From NCBI GenBank assembly GCA_964499235.1, contig CAZCKC010000002.1:1-64000 (forward strand): DNA of 64,000 nt, given 5' to 3'. The notes under the pieces are model-generated. The model was given only the letters and a program-made list of their open reading frames with translations, was not told where the DNA came from and ran no database searches. The DNA comes from JAFGRR01 sp964499235. Lineage in GTDB: Bacteria > Planctomycetota > Phycisphaerae > UBA1845 > Fen-1342. Made by a program: the position numbers and the translations under genes. Shown here one piece after another: positions 22,397 to 30,865 of the stretch. How positions within the stretch are numbered: the first letter of the stretch is position 1; each line of letters begins with the position of its first letter.

Positions 22397-24680
22397 CGGC
22401 CACGGCGGGCTCGGCCGCCACGCGGGGTTCGGGGGCGAAGGCGGGGTCGTCGCGGTGGGCCTGCATCCGCAGGCAAAGCAGCAGGCCGAGCAACGCGAGC
22501 GCGGCCGCCACGATCAGCCAGACAGCCGGCCAGGCCGCGGTCGGATCAGCCGGCATCCCGAGCGCTTCCAGGAAACTTCGCAGGCCGTCGACGGCGCGGG
22601 AGGCGACGCTGATCCCGTTGTGCATCAGGTGCGCGAGGATCGCGGGCCAGATCGAGGCCGAGCGCATCGCGAGCAAGCCGAACACCAGCCCGAGCACGAC
22701 GGTGATGAAGACGCGGTGGACGCTGTGGTGGTTGAGGCCGAACGCGATTGCGGTGATGACGATGGCGGCGGTCCAGCCGAGGCCACCCTGGAGGGCGCGG
22801 AGGGCATAGCCGCGGAAGAAGACCTCCTCGGCGATGGCGGGGATGACGGCGACGAGGATGATGAGCCAGAGCGGCGGCAGTTGCTGGAGGACCGCCTCGA
22901 TCTCGCTGAAGGCCCGCATCACCTCGTCGGGCATCGTGAGGTACTGCTGCTGGAGGCCGAGCCAGGCCTGGGCCAGGATCCACGTAGAGAGCCCGAAGCA
23001 AATGGCCGCGACCCAGCCGAGCGCCGGCGGCGGGCGCCAGCCGAAGCCGCTGCGCAGGTGGACGCGCGAGTAGAGCGCCGCCAGCAGCGGCACGCCGATG
23101 AACAGCACGATCAGCGTTGCGCCGATGATGAAGAAGAACAGCGGGTCCTGGGCGAGGCCGGGGATCTGCTGGAGCTGGGCCTGGACGAAGAAGTTCAGCA
23201 GGTAGAGGACGGCCAGCAGCAGGAAGCCCTGGGCGACGGTGGGCGTGCGGCGGGGCTGATAGAACTTGCGGATGAAGAGCGTGCGGAACGAGCCGCTGTC
23301 GGCGAAGAGGACGGCTTCCTGGCCGAAGAGCTTGGCGGCGATGGCGACGGCTGCGCTGGCGTAGAGCGTGGTCGAAAACGCCACGAGGGTGATGTCGACG
23401 ACGTCGATGCGGCCGACGAACAGGTCGCGCATCAGCAGGACGATGTTCGTGACCGGCAGGACGATCAGCGGTCCCTCGAGGCGCGAGCCCGGCAGGAGCC
23501 CGACGATCGCCGGAACCATCGCGGCGACGAGGACCGGCATGACGTAGTTCTGGGCTTCCTTGAAGCTGCGGGCGAAGCTGCAGACGGCGAGCAGGATCGC
23601 GCTGAACATGACGGCCATCGGGATCATGACGAGCAGCGTCAGGGGGATCGCCGAGAGGGGAAAGGCGAACGCCTGGCTGCCGGTGAGCGCCTGGCCGATG
23701 CCGCCGAAGTACATCGTCGCGCCCATGGCCAGGAGGTTGAGCACGGCGCTGAGCATGCCGATCAGCGTGACCACGAGGAACTTGCCCGCGATCAAGTCGA
23801 GCGTCGGCACCGGGGCGACCATGAGGGTTTCGAGCGTGCCGCGCTCGCGCTCGCCGGCCGTCAGGTCGATGGCCGGATAGATCGCCCCGCTGATCGTCAT
23901 CGTGATGAGGATCAGCGGCAGGATCATGCCGAGGCGGAAGCCGGCTTCCTGCTCGGAGGTCGCGACGCTCTCGGCATTGAGCCGGATCGGCTCGAGGACG
24001 GCCTGGTCGACGCCGGCGGCGGTGAGGCGGCGCTGGATCATGAAGTCGGCCAGCCGCTGGAGAATGCCCTCGAGGCCCCGGGCGGCGTAGGCCTGGCTCT
24101 CGAACCGCGTCGCGTCAAAGTAGAGCGTCACCGCGCTGGTGCCCGCGGCCAGGTAGGTCGGCAGGTCGCCGCGGACCATGACCGCGGCGGCCGCCTCACC
24201 GCGGCGGACGGCCGCTCGCAGATACTCGGCCTGCTCTTCGGGGGTGACGGCGTTTTCGGGGGGAGCGACGACCTTGACCTGATACGCGTAGGGGCGGATT
24301 TGGGCGATCTGCGCTTTTTGGTCCTCAGCGAGCTCGAGCCCGCCGAGGTCGCGCAGCTCGGCCGCGGTCATGTCGCGGAGCTGCTGCTCGAGCTCGGGGA
24401 GTTTTTCGGCGGGCACGCCGGCGGCTTGGAGGCGGCGGGAGAGGTCGCTGTCGATGCGGGCGCGGAGCCACGTGGCGGTGGCTTCGTCCGGGACCGCGAC
24501 GATGAACTCCTGCTGGACCGCCTGCGAGCGCTGCAGCTCGAAGGCCTGGAACGACCCCAGCATCAGGGCGGGGTAGAGCAGGATCGGGACGACGACCATC
24601 GCGATCAGCGTGCGGCGATCGCGCAGCGTGTCCGTGAGTTCCTTACGCCATACCGTGCGAATGCGTACGAAGCGGCTCAT
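22386..24680 (-). CDS. ABC-2 type (NatB-like) permease fused to a CPBP intramembrane protease domain
   Basis: 764 residues. The N-terminal half (about 1-460) is an ABC-2 permease: TM1 at about 25-45, a large extracytoplasmic domain (about 50-250), then five or six helices with IYPAIDLTAGERERGTLETLM, the NatB/ABC-2 signature. The C-terminal half (about 470-760) is a CPBP/Abi-type domain: E-E-x3-R in AEEVFFRGYALRAL at about 615-628, then FGLNHHS and HLMHNG, the expected metal-binding His motifs. So exporter and putative prenyl-endopeptidase are one polypeptide. It overlaps natA by 38 bases, and its stop overlaps the convergent CYTH gene by 11 bases. The substrate is unknown; NatAB in Bacillus exports sodium. 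Confidence 0.82.
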   Translation of the reverse strand: MSRFVRIRTVWRKELTDTLRDRRTLIAMVVVPILLYPALMLGSFQAFELQRSQAVQQEFIVAVPDEATATWLRARIDSDLSRRLQAAGVPAEKLPELEQQLRDMTAAELRDLGGLELAEDQKAQIAQIRPYAYQVKVVAPPENAVTPEEQAEYLRAAVRRGEAAAAVMVRGDLPTYLAAGTSAVTLYFDATRFESQAYAARGLEGILQRLADFMIQRRLTAAGVDQAVLEPIRLNAESVATSEQEAGFRLGMILPLILITMTISGAIYPAIDLTAGERERGTLETLMVAPVPTLDLIAGKFLVVTLIGMLSAVLNLLAMGATMYFGGIGQALTGSQAFAFPLSAIPLTLLVMIPMAVMFSAILLAVCSFARSFKEAQNYVMPVLVAAMVPAIVGLLPGSRLEGPLIVLPVTNIVLLMRDLFVGRIDVVDITLVAFSTTLYASAAVAIAAKLFGQEAVLFADSGSFRTLFIRKFYQPRRTPTVAQGFLLLAVLYLLNFFVQAQLQQIPGLAQDPLFFFIIGATLIVLFIGVPLLAALYSRVHLRSGFGWRPPPALGWVAAICFGLSTWILAQAWLGLQQQYLTMPDEVMRAFSEIEAVLQQLPPLWLIILVAVIPAIAEEVFFRGYALRALQGGLGWTAAIVITAIAFGLNHHSVHRVFITVVLGLVFGLLAMRSASIWPAILAHLMHNGISVASRAVDGLRSFLEALGMPADPTAAWPAVWLIVAAALALLGLLLCLRMQAHRDDPAFAPEPRVAAEPAVAART

Positions 24681-25413
24681 CCGTTGCGCCGATCAAGGAG
24701 AGGAAGACTTCACTCAGGCGTTCGCGGCCGGTCGCCTCCTGCAAGCCGGCCAGCGTGTCGTCGGCCACCAGCCGACCATTGTGAATCAGCCCGATGCGGG
24801 CGCACAGCGTTTCGATCTCGTCGAGGGCGTGGGTCGAGAGGATGACCGTCTTGCCGGCCTCGGCCTGGCTGCGGATGAAGCTGAGAATCAGGCGGTTGCT
24901 GAGCACGTCGAGGCCGAGCGTCGGCTCGTCGAGGATCAGCACCGGCGGGTCGGCGATCAGGGCGCGGGCAATGCTGGTTCGCTGCCGCTGACCGGTCGAA
25001 AGCGCGCCGCAGCGGAGGCTGAGAAAGTCGCGCATGTCGAGCCAGTCGACGAGCTGATCGATCCGGGCGGCCGCAGCCTCGGGCGGCAGCCCGTAGAGCG
25101 TGGCGAAGTATTCGAGCATCTCGCGCGGCGTCAGGCGGGCGTACAGGCCGGTGTTCGCGGTGAGGTAACCGATCTGCCGCTTGACGGCTTCGGGCTCGGC
25201 CGTGACGTCGACGCCGCCGATGAGAACCTGGCCGGCGCTGGGGCGGAGCAGCCCGCTGATCATGCGGAGGGTGGTTGTCTTGCCCGCGCCGTTGGGGCCG
25301 AGCAGGCCGTAGATCTCACCGGCCGGCGCGGCGAAGCTGACGTGGTCCACGGCGACCTTTTCGCGGCCGTCGGGGCTCGGAAAGCGTTTGGTCAGCGCAC
25401 GGGCTTCGATCAC
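24643..25413 (-). CDS. ABC transporter ATP-binding protein (NatA-like)
   Basis: 256 residues from GTG 25413. Walker A is GPNGAGKTT, the ABC signature is LSTGQRQRTSIARAL, Walker B is VLILDEPTLGLDV and the switch His is in STHALDEIE. The signature reads LSTGQ instead of LSGGQ, as in several ABC-2 exporters. It is the energising partner of the downstream ABC-2/CPBP fusion, with which it overlaps by 38 bases. Substrate unknown. Confidence 0.9.
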   Translation of the reverse strand: MIEARALTKRFPSPDGREKVAVDHVSFAAPAGEIYGLLGPNGAGKTTTLRMISGLLRPSAGQVLIGGVDVTAEPEAVKRQIGYLTANTGLYARLTPREMLEYFATLYGLPPEAAAARIDQLVDWLDMRDFLSLRCGALSTGQRQRTSIARALIADPPVLILDEPTLGLDVLSNRLILSFIRSQAEAGKTVILSTHALDEIETLCARIGLIHNGRLVADDTLAGLQEATGRERLSEVFLSLIGATDEPLRTHSHGMA

Positions 25414-25524
25414 GGACGCGGTCTCACGGCCAAGGCACCGTTCGCGAAGGCCGCGCCGTTGCGGCGTCTTCGTCGAGGGCGGTGGCAGTCTACGCGGGTC
25501 AGCAGGCTGGCTCCAGCGGCGGGC

Positions 25525-27150
25525 TCAGACGAGCATCAGGTCACGTTGGTGGGATTGGCGCGGCGCCTGCCGCGGCAGCTCGACGCAGAAGGTCGCCCCC
25601 TCGCCGACGGTGCTGGCGACGCTGATGCGGCCGCCGAGCAGAACGGTGAGCTCCTTGGCGATCGCGAGGCCGAGGCCGGTGCCATGGTGCTCGCGGGTGG
25701 CGGATTGGTCGATCTGGCGGAACTTGTCGAAGATGATGTCCTGCTTTTCGGGCGGGATACCGGGGCCGGTGTCCTGGACCTCGACCGCGACGCCGCCGTC
25801 GGGGGCGCAGCGGGCGCGGACCCAGATCACGCCGTGCTCGGGGGTGAACTTGACCGCGTTGGAGAGCAGGTTGAAGAGGATCTGGCGCAGGCGGCCGCCA
25901 TCGGTGCGGATCTCGGGCAAGGCGTCAACCTCGGTGAAGCGGACCTCGAGGCGCTTCTTCTCGGTCTGCGGGGCGAGGAAGTCGATCAGCGTCGTGCAGA
26001 GGGTCGCGACGTCGACGGGGCCGATCTGGAGCTCGACCTTGCCGGCCTCGATCTTCGCGAGGTCGAGGAGGTCGTTGATGATCTCGAGCAGGATGCGGCC
26101 GGAAATGAGGATGTTCTCCGCGTAGCGGGTGTTCTTGGGGTACTCGTTGGAGATCGGGCTTTCGCGGAGCAGTTCGGCGAAGCCGATGATGCTGGTGAGC
26201 GGCGTGCGGAGCTCGTGCGAGACGTTGGCGAGGAACTCGCTCTTGATGCGGTTGGCCTCGTAGAGGCCGACGTTGGTTTCGGCCAGCTCGCCGAGCTTCT
26301 GGTCGAGGGCGCGGTTGGCGCGCTTGAGCTCTTCCTGGGAATCGCGGAGGCGGGCGAGCATCGTGTTCATCGAGTCGGCCAGCTGCTCGAACTCGTCACC
26401 CGTGCGGAGGGTGGAGCGGACCTCGAGATCGCCCTCGGCCACGCGCTCGGCGACGCCGCTGAGCTCCTCGATCGGGCCGAGGATGAAGCGGTGCGTGATC
26501 AGGTAGAAGACCAGGATCGCGAACATGCCGGCCAGGGCGCCAGCGACGACGATGATGACACGGTTCAGCAGCAGGCCGGCGCGGCTGGCGTCGGCCGGCA
26601 TGTGAACGGTGATCAGGCCGGCGAGCTCGTTCTCGCGGTAGTAGGGTTCGGCGGTCTGGCCTTCGTCGTGGCAGGCGAGGCAGCTCTTGGAAACGCGGAC
26701 GGCGAAGGCGTAGCGGTGCACGGGGGTGCCGTCGGCTTCGGTGACCTGGGCGACGTGCTGCTGGGCGGGTTGGCGGGTGAAGGTACCGAAGGCTCGCGAG
26801 ACGAAGGGGTCGAACTGGGCGGCGGCGGCCTCGGCTTCGAGTGGGCGGAGCCGGTCGACCGTCGGCGGGCGCGGGACGAAGCGGGGCTGGTGGTCGAAGG
26901 TCCGCCGGCGGGCGTCGAGGCCCTCGGCGTGGACGCCGGCGGCAGCGGGCAGGGCGCCCTCGGCGTGGACCGGGAGCGTGAGGCGGAAATAGTCGTCGGC
27001 GATCCGGCGGGCTTCCTGGAGCGGCTGCTCGAGGACGAGGGTCTCCATCCGGTACCAGGGCACCCAGAGGGCGGCCCCGATGATGAGGAGGACGGCCAGG
27101 CCGAACAGGAGTCGGTACTTGGCCGCCAGTGAGAGGGAGATCAACCGCAT
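25525..27150 (-). CDS. Sensor histidine kinase with a periplasmic c-type heme motif (DUF3365-like) and HAMP
   Basis: 541 residues. TM1 about 11-30, an extracytoplasmic sensor (about 31-197) carrying a single CxxCH at C157-L-A-C160-H161, TM2 about 198-219, HAMP (about 220-272), a short coiled coil, HisKA with H312 in FLANVSHELRTP, and HATPase_c with NLLSNAVKF, DTGPGIP, FDKFRQID and GTGLGLAI. The sensor resembles DUF3365/Tll0287-type heme sensors, so redox, NO or O2 could be the signal; a heme-c ligand requires export and maturation. Lacks its own receiver. Divergent from a single-domain response regulator (27341), its likely partner. Confidence 0.85.
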   Translation of the reverse strand: MRLISLSLAAKYRLLFGLAVLLIIGAALWVPWYRMETLVLEQPLQEARRIADDYFRLTLPVHAEGALPAAAGVHAEGLDARRRTFDHQPRFVPRPPTVDRLRPLEAEAAAAQFDPFVSRAFGTFTRQPAQQHVAQVTEADGTPVHRYAFAVRVSKSCLACHDEGQTAEPYYRENELAGLITVHMPADASRAGLLLNRVIIVVAGALAGMFAILVFYLITHRFILGPIEELSGVAERVAEGDLEVRSTLRTGDEFEQLADSMNTMLARLRDSQEELKRANRALDQKLGELAETNVGLYEANRIKSEFLANVSHELRTPLTSIIGFAELLRESPISNEYPKNTRYAENILISGRILLEIINDLLDLAKIEAGKVELQIGPVDVATLCTTLIDFLAPQTEKKRLEVRFTEVDALPEIRTDGGRLRQILFNLLSNAVKFTPEHGVIWVRARCAPDGGVAVEVQDTGPGIPPEKQDIIFDKFRQIDQSATREHHGTGLGLAIAKELTVLLGGRISVASTVGEGATFCVELPRQAPRQSHQRDLMLV

Positions 27151-27182
27151 CGTCTACCACCGTCAGGGCGTCGAGAGGGGCA

Positions 27183-27188
27183 ATTATA
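27183..27188 (-). promoter_or_regulatory. -10-like box (TATAAT on the minus strand) upstream of the heme-c sensor kinase
   Basis: ATTATA at 27183-27188 is TATAAT on the minus strand, 33 bases upstream of the kinase ATG at 27150. No strong -35 is seen 17 bp upstream. AT-rich sequence is rare here, so the box is noteworthy. Confidence 0.3.
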
Positions 27189-27235
27189 ACGCAAGCGGGC
27201 GGGGCGTACCGGTGGAGGGTTGGGATCGGGATACT

Positions 27236-27264
27236 TTGTCAAGCCAACCGTCGGCGGCTAGAAT
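27236..27264 (+). promoter_or_regulatory. Sigma70-type promoter of the single-domain response regulator
   Basis: TTGTCA (27236-27241, 5 of 6), a 17-bp spacer, TAGAAT (27259-27264, 5 of 6). Predicted start near 27271, leaving a leader of about 70 bases before ATG 27341. One of the best promoter matches in the window. Confidence 0.65.
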
Positions 27265-27340
27265 CGGCGGTGACGGCGGTTGCGACGCCGGCGCCGACGT
27301 TCCCCTCTCAGCCGGCGAGGCGCGACCGGGGAGACACATC

Positions 27341-27727
27341 ATGGCTTCCGGTAACGCACCGACGAAGGTCAGGGAGCGCGACACGGCGTTGCCGCGCGGA
27401 CTGTTGCTGATCGACGACGAGGCGGCGATCCGAGACTGCCTCGGGGCGATCCTGCGCCAGCGGGGGTACGTGGTGCATGCGGCCGAGAGCGGCGAATTGG
27501 GCCTGGATCTCTATGCGCGGGAGGCGGCATCGATCGGGGGCGCGGTTGTTGACGTCAACCTGCCGGACGCGAATGGGTGGGATGTAGCGCGACGGTTACG
27601 GACGCAGGCGCCGGAACTGCGGATCGTGTTGGCGACGGGCGACGCGTATGACTGCCGGGGCGCGGAGTACCGGGTAATCGGCAAGCCGTTTAGCGTGGAT
27701 CAGCTGCTGCAGTCGCTGTGGTGCTAA
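27341..27727 (+). CDS. Single-domain response regulator (CheY-like receiver only)
   Basis: 128 residues from ATG 27341, with a GGGGAGA Shine-Dalgarno. Acidic pocket D25/D26 in LLLIDDEAA, phosphoacceptor D71 in VVDVNLPDANG, switch Thr in LATGD and Lys in VIGKPFS. There is no output domain, so it acts by protein contact or in a phosphorelay. It sits divergently from the heme-c sensor kinase, separated by 190 bases that hold both promoters. The frame is open to 27080, but that extension lacks a ribosome site. Confidence 0.85.
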   Translation: MASGNAPTKVRERDTALPRGLLLIDDEAAIRDCLGAILRQRGYVVHAAESGELGLDLYAREAASIGGAVVDVNLPDANGWDVARRLRTQAPELRIVLATGDAYDCRGAEYRVIGKPFSVDQLLQSLWC

Positions 27728-27738
27728 GAGCGCTTCAA

Positions 27739-27759
27739 CCCGGCACCCGTGCTGCCGGG
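27739..27759. terminator. Hairpin between convergent genes (possible bidirectional terminator)
   Basis: CCCGGCA (27739-27745) and TGCCGGG (27753-27759) form a perfect 7-bp stem with a 7-base loop, in the 42-base gap between the response regulator and the PPIase stop codons. There is no T-tract on either side, so termination is likely weak or Rho-assisted. Confidence 0.4.
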
Positions 27760-27769
27760 GTACGACGGG

Positions 27770-28732
27770 TCAATTGCGCCGGCGCTCGTTTTCCTGGAGC
27801 ATTTTGAGATAGTCCTGGCGGAGGTCGCGGTCGAGCACGCGGATGCCGGCCCGCTCGAAGAGCGCGATCATCTTCTGTTCCATGAGCTCGGGAACGACGC
27901 GTTCGCGCATCTGCTGGAGGACCTCGTCGCGGACCTCTTCGAAGCGGACGTTCCGCGGCGGGATGCGGCGCTCGAGCTTGATGATCTGGTAGGAAAAGCC
28001 GACGTCGAGCGGGTTCGAGGTTTCGCCCTCGGCCAGCGAGAAGGCGGCCTCGCGGACGATGGCGGGCACCTGGTCATCGGAAGCGTTGAAGGAGAACGGG
28101 GCGAGCTGGCCGCCGCGGGGGGCGGTTTCGGCGTTCTGGCTCAGCGTGCGGGCGACGGCGGCGAAGTCCTCGCCGGCCTTGAGACGGGTCTGGACCTCGT
28201 GGAGGGCGGCACGATTGCGCTTGGGGATTTGGATGTGGCGGACCTGGGCCTGGCCGCCGTAGGTGCGGAAGAATTCCTCGCGGAGAGTGGATTCGTTAAC
28301 GCTGAACTCGCCTTCGACAACGGCGCGGAGGTAGGCGTTGCGCTCCATGCCGATCTCGAACTCGGTCTTGGAGAGGCGGCGGTCGGCGAGGACGCGCTCG
28401 AGTGCCTGGCGCTGGTTCTGGGCGTTCTGGGCGGGGTCGTTGTTTTCGTCGGGCGGCACCATGCTGGTGAGGGTGCGCTCGATCTCGGCCCGGATGTCGG
28501 CGTTGGTGACCTCGAGGTCGAGCGAGCGGGCCTCCTGCTTGGCGAGTTCGAGGAAGATGAGCTGCTGGAGGATCTCGAGGCCGCGGGCCTCGATCAGCGT
28601 GTCGACGAGGGTTTCGCGGGCGATCGGGCGTCCATTGACATAAGCGATCGCGCCGCTGTCGTCCTGGGCCAGGCCCGGCGGGACGACGGTGGCGATCACG
28701 GCGATGATGACCCCCCACGTGGTGCGTTGCAT
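27770..28732 (-). CDS. Periplasmic parvulin-type peptidyl-prolyl isomerase (SurA/PrsA-like)
   Basis: 320 residues from ATG 28732. Signal peptide at about 1-23 (hydrophobic VIIAVIATVVPPGLAQ). A SurA-type N-terminal chaperone domain (about 30-170) is followed by a parvulin domain (about 175-270): VRHIQIPKRN, LSQNAETAPRGGQLAPFSF and PLDVGFSYQIIKLERRIP. The C-terminus returns to helices of the chaperone lobe. Probable role: assisting folding of secreted or outer-membrane proteins. It is the last gene of the pabB-pabC-nif3 minus-strand cluster, 34 bases after the Nif3-like gene, which may be coincidental co-transcription. Confidence 0.85.
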   Translation of the reverse strand: MQRTTWGVIIAVIATVVPPGLAQDDSGAIAYVNGRPIARETLVDTLIEARGLEILQQLIFLELAKQEARSLDLEVTNADIRAEIERTLTSMVPPDENNDPAQNAQNQRQALERVLADRRLSKTEFEIGMERNAYLRAVVEGEFSVNESTLREEFFRTYGGQAQVRHIQIPKRNRAALHEVQTRLKAGEDFAAVARTLSQNAETAPRGGQLAPFSFNASDDQVPAIVREAAFSLAEGETSNPLDVGFSYQIIKLERRIPPRNVRFEEVRDEVLQQMRERVVPELMEQKMIALFERAGIRVLDRDLRQDYLKMLQENERRRN

Positions 28733-28766
28733 CAGGCGGCGCTCCCTGCCGGCGCCGGCGGCCGCT

Positions 28767-29891
28767 TCACGGTGCGGACAGCGCCGGCGTGTACGGCGAA
28801 AGATCTCGGGTGGATAACTGGAACTCGACACTGGGGAGGTCGGTCTGGAGCTTCTCGACCAGGACCGGCAGCACCGGCCGCTCCGTGGCGTCGTGGCCGA
28901 CGTGGATAGCGGTGACACCGCGCTTGAGCAGTTGCAGCGCGTCGTGGTGCTTGAACTCACCCGTAATCACGAAGGCTTCCGGATCGGTGAAGGCGTCGAC
29001 GCCGAACGCGCCGGCGGCGGCGATCACGTGGCTGAAGGGTCGCTCGAGGTCGCCGACGACCTGAGCGCTGCGGAGGTCGCAGACGCGGCTGAGCTGTTGC
29101 AGGAGCGTGTCGCCGGCAGTTGGGGCGGTGAGCGTGCCGAGGCGGCCGGCGCCGATCGCGCCGCGGGCGGCGAGCGCGGTGAGCGGGTAGAGGTCGAAGG
29201 CGGGCTCTTCGTAGCTGTGGTGGGCGTAAAGCGTCGCGACGACGTCTGTAAGGCGGGCCTGCGGCACGACGAGCTCGAGGCGGGTCTCGTCGACGGTTTC
29301 GAACTGGAGCTTTTCGCCGACGGTCGGATCGCTGGCCTGGTTGCCGCGGAAGGTGCCGCGGCCGGCGAGCTCGTAGCTGCATTCGGTGTAGTTGCCGATG
29401 ACACCGGCACCGGCGGCGGACAGGCGGCGGCGGAGTTCGGCGACCTCGGCGGGCGGGACGAAGACGACGAGCTTGTACTGGCGGCCGGTGGCTTGGATGG
29501 GCGTCAGCGGGCGGCGGTCGCCGAGCTCGAACGCGTCGAGCAGGACGTCGTTGGTGCCGCCGGCGGCGTTGTCGAGCGCGGTGTGGACAGCCAGCAGGCT
29601 GACCTGGGCGGCGAGCAGGTCGGGCAGGCGGCTGGTGGGCGCGTCGCTGGTCGCGGTGATGGTCTTGAGGCCTTTGAAGATCGGCGGGTGGTAGAGCAGG
29701 ACGGCGTCGACCTCGCGCTCGAGCGCTTCGGCGGCAACGGCGTCGGTCAGGTCGATGGCGACGAGCACGCGGCTGACCGGCCAGTGCGGCTGGCCGGCGA
29801 GCAGGCCGACGTTGTCCCAGTCGGCGGCGTGCCGCAGCGGGGCGACGGTGTCGACGGCGGCCAACAATTCGCTGACGCTTGACGTGCTCAT
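28767..29891 (-). CDS. NIF3-like dinuclear metal protein (DUF34)
   Basis: 374 residues, start ATG 29891 overlapping the pabC-type gene by 4 bases (ATGA). NIF3 family with a central insert (about 130-240) that is PII/CutA-like, as in the long bacterial form. Metal ligands seen: LLYHPP (first His of the usual HHP is Tyr), AVHTALDNAAGG and HVGHDATERP. Members are annotated as GTP cyclohydrolase I type 2, but this activity is not firmly established. DUF34 is a widely conserved family without a known general function. The context with folate-type pabB/pabC genes fits the older idea of a folate link but does not prove it. Confidence 0.85.
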   Translation of the reverse strand: MSTSSVSELLAAVDTVAPLRHAADWDNVGLLAGQPHWPVSRVLVAIDLTDAVAAEALEREVDAVLLYHPPIFKGLKTITATSDAPTSRLPDLLAAQVSLLAVHTALDNAAGGTNDVLLDAFELGDRRPLTPIQATGRQYKLVVFVPPAEVAELRRRLSAAGAGVIGNYTECSYELAGRGTFRGNQASDPTVGEKLQFETVDETRLELVVPQARLTDVVATLYAHHSYEEPAFDLYPLTALAARGAIGAGRLGTLTAPTAGDTLLQQLSRVCDLRSAQVVGDLERPFSHVIAAAGAFGVDAFTDPEAFVITGEFKHHDALQLLKRGVTAIHVGHDATERPVLPVLVEKLQTDLPSVEFQLSTRDLSPYTPALSAP

Positions 29892-30772
29892 AGCAGCGGC
29901 TCGTCTTCGCCCTGGTAGGTGCACTCGTCCTGCACGAGGAGATGATAGGCCTCGCGGAGCTCGGCGAAAACGGGGCCGGGCTTCTCGGATCCGATGGGCT
30001 CGCGCTCGATCCGCACGACGGGCATGACCTCCATCAAGCTGTTGGTCAGAAGGACCTCGTCGGCGTCGAGGAGGTTGTCGATCGTGAGCGGACGCACTTC
30101 GGTCGGGATGTTCAGCCGCTGGGCGAGCTCGAGGACGGCCGCCCGCGTGATGCCCGGCAGCACCGGCGTGTCGAGCGGCGGCGTCACGAGGACCTCGTCG
30201 ACGAAGAGGAAGATGTTGCTGATCGCGCCCTCGGCCAAGTGGTGGTCGCTGGTAAACCAGAGCGCTTCGAGGGCCTGCTTGGCGTGGGCTTCGCGCAGGG
30301 ACGCGAGGCGGGCGAAGTAGCTGGTCGTCTTGTGGCCGGTGGTCGGGTCCTTCGGGTTCTGGTTGTAGTCGGTGACGATCACGGTCGCGCCTGACTGGTA
30401 GAGCTCGTCGGGATAGGCGCCGCCGTCGGTAGCCGTGCAAACGACGGTCAGTTCCGGTGCGTCGCCGGCGGTAGCCCGCAGTGAGCCGGTGGTGACCGTG
30501 AGGCGGACGCGGAGGCTCTCCCCTTCGGCGATCGACATCAGCCGATCGAGGTCGCCGACGAGACGACCAGGGTCTGGCAGGACCGTCCACCCAAGTCGCT
30601 GCGCGGAGCTCCGCAGCCGCTCGATGTGCTCGTCGAGGCGGAAGATGCGGCCGTGGTAGCTGCGCATCGTTTCAAAGAGGCCAATGCCCTGCATGAAGCC
30701 GGCGTCGAAGACGCTGACCTGCGCGTCGGCCGCGCCGACGAGCTCGCTATTGACGCAGGCCCAGTAGGGCAT
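29888..30772 (-). CDS. pabC: Class IV PLP aminotransferase, likely 4-amino-4-deoxychorismate lyase
   Basis: 294 residues of the fold-type IV aminotransferase family. Catalytic Lys is K148 in GHKTTSYF and E181 in AEGAISNIF binds the PLP nitrogen region; GLFETMRSYHG and the ending EVLLTNSLMEVMPV are family motifs. PabC turns aminodeoxychorismate into p-aminobenzoate and pyruvate. Branched-chain or D-amino acid aminotransferases look alike, so the assignment rests largely on the adjacent pabB gene. Its stop overlaps the Nif3-like start. Confidence 0.8.
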   Translation of the reverse strand: MPYWACVNSELVGAADAQVSVFDAGFMQGIGLFETMRSYHGRIFRLDEHIERLRSSAQRLGWTVLPDPGRLVGDLDRLMSIAEGESLRVRLTVTTGSLRATAGDAPELTVVCTATDGGAYPDELYQSGATVIVTDYNQNPKDPTTGHKTTSYFARLASLREAHAKQALEALWFTSDHHLAEGAISNIFLFVDEVLVTPPLDTPVLPGITRAAVLELAQRLNIPTEVRPLTIDNLLDADEVLLTNSLMEVMPVVRIEREPIGSEKPGPVFAELREAYHLLVQDECTYQGEDEPLL

Positions 30773-30865
30773 GGGGGCTCCTTCCAGTGGCGTGGAAATG
30801 CGACGATCCGCTTAACCCGCTGAACGTAATGCGTTTGCGACGTGATTTCCAGCCGCGGGACCGCT

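Noticed and set aside
22218..24845. Plus-strand open frame of 875 codons over the ABC permease gene.
   Set aside because: Antisense shadow in GC-rich DNA. Its product is Arg/Asp/Glu/Gly-rich without domains, whereas the minus strand encodes clear membrane and protease motifs.
24610..27132. Plus-strand open frame of 840 codons over the NatA and heme-c kinase genes.
   Set aside because: Shadow frame: low-complexity acidic protein with no motif, opposite two genes with complete catalytic motifs.
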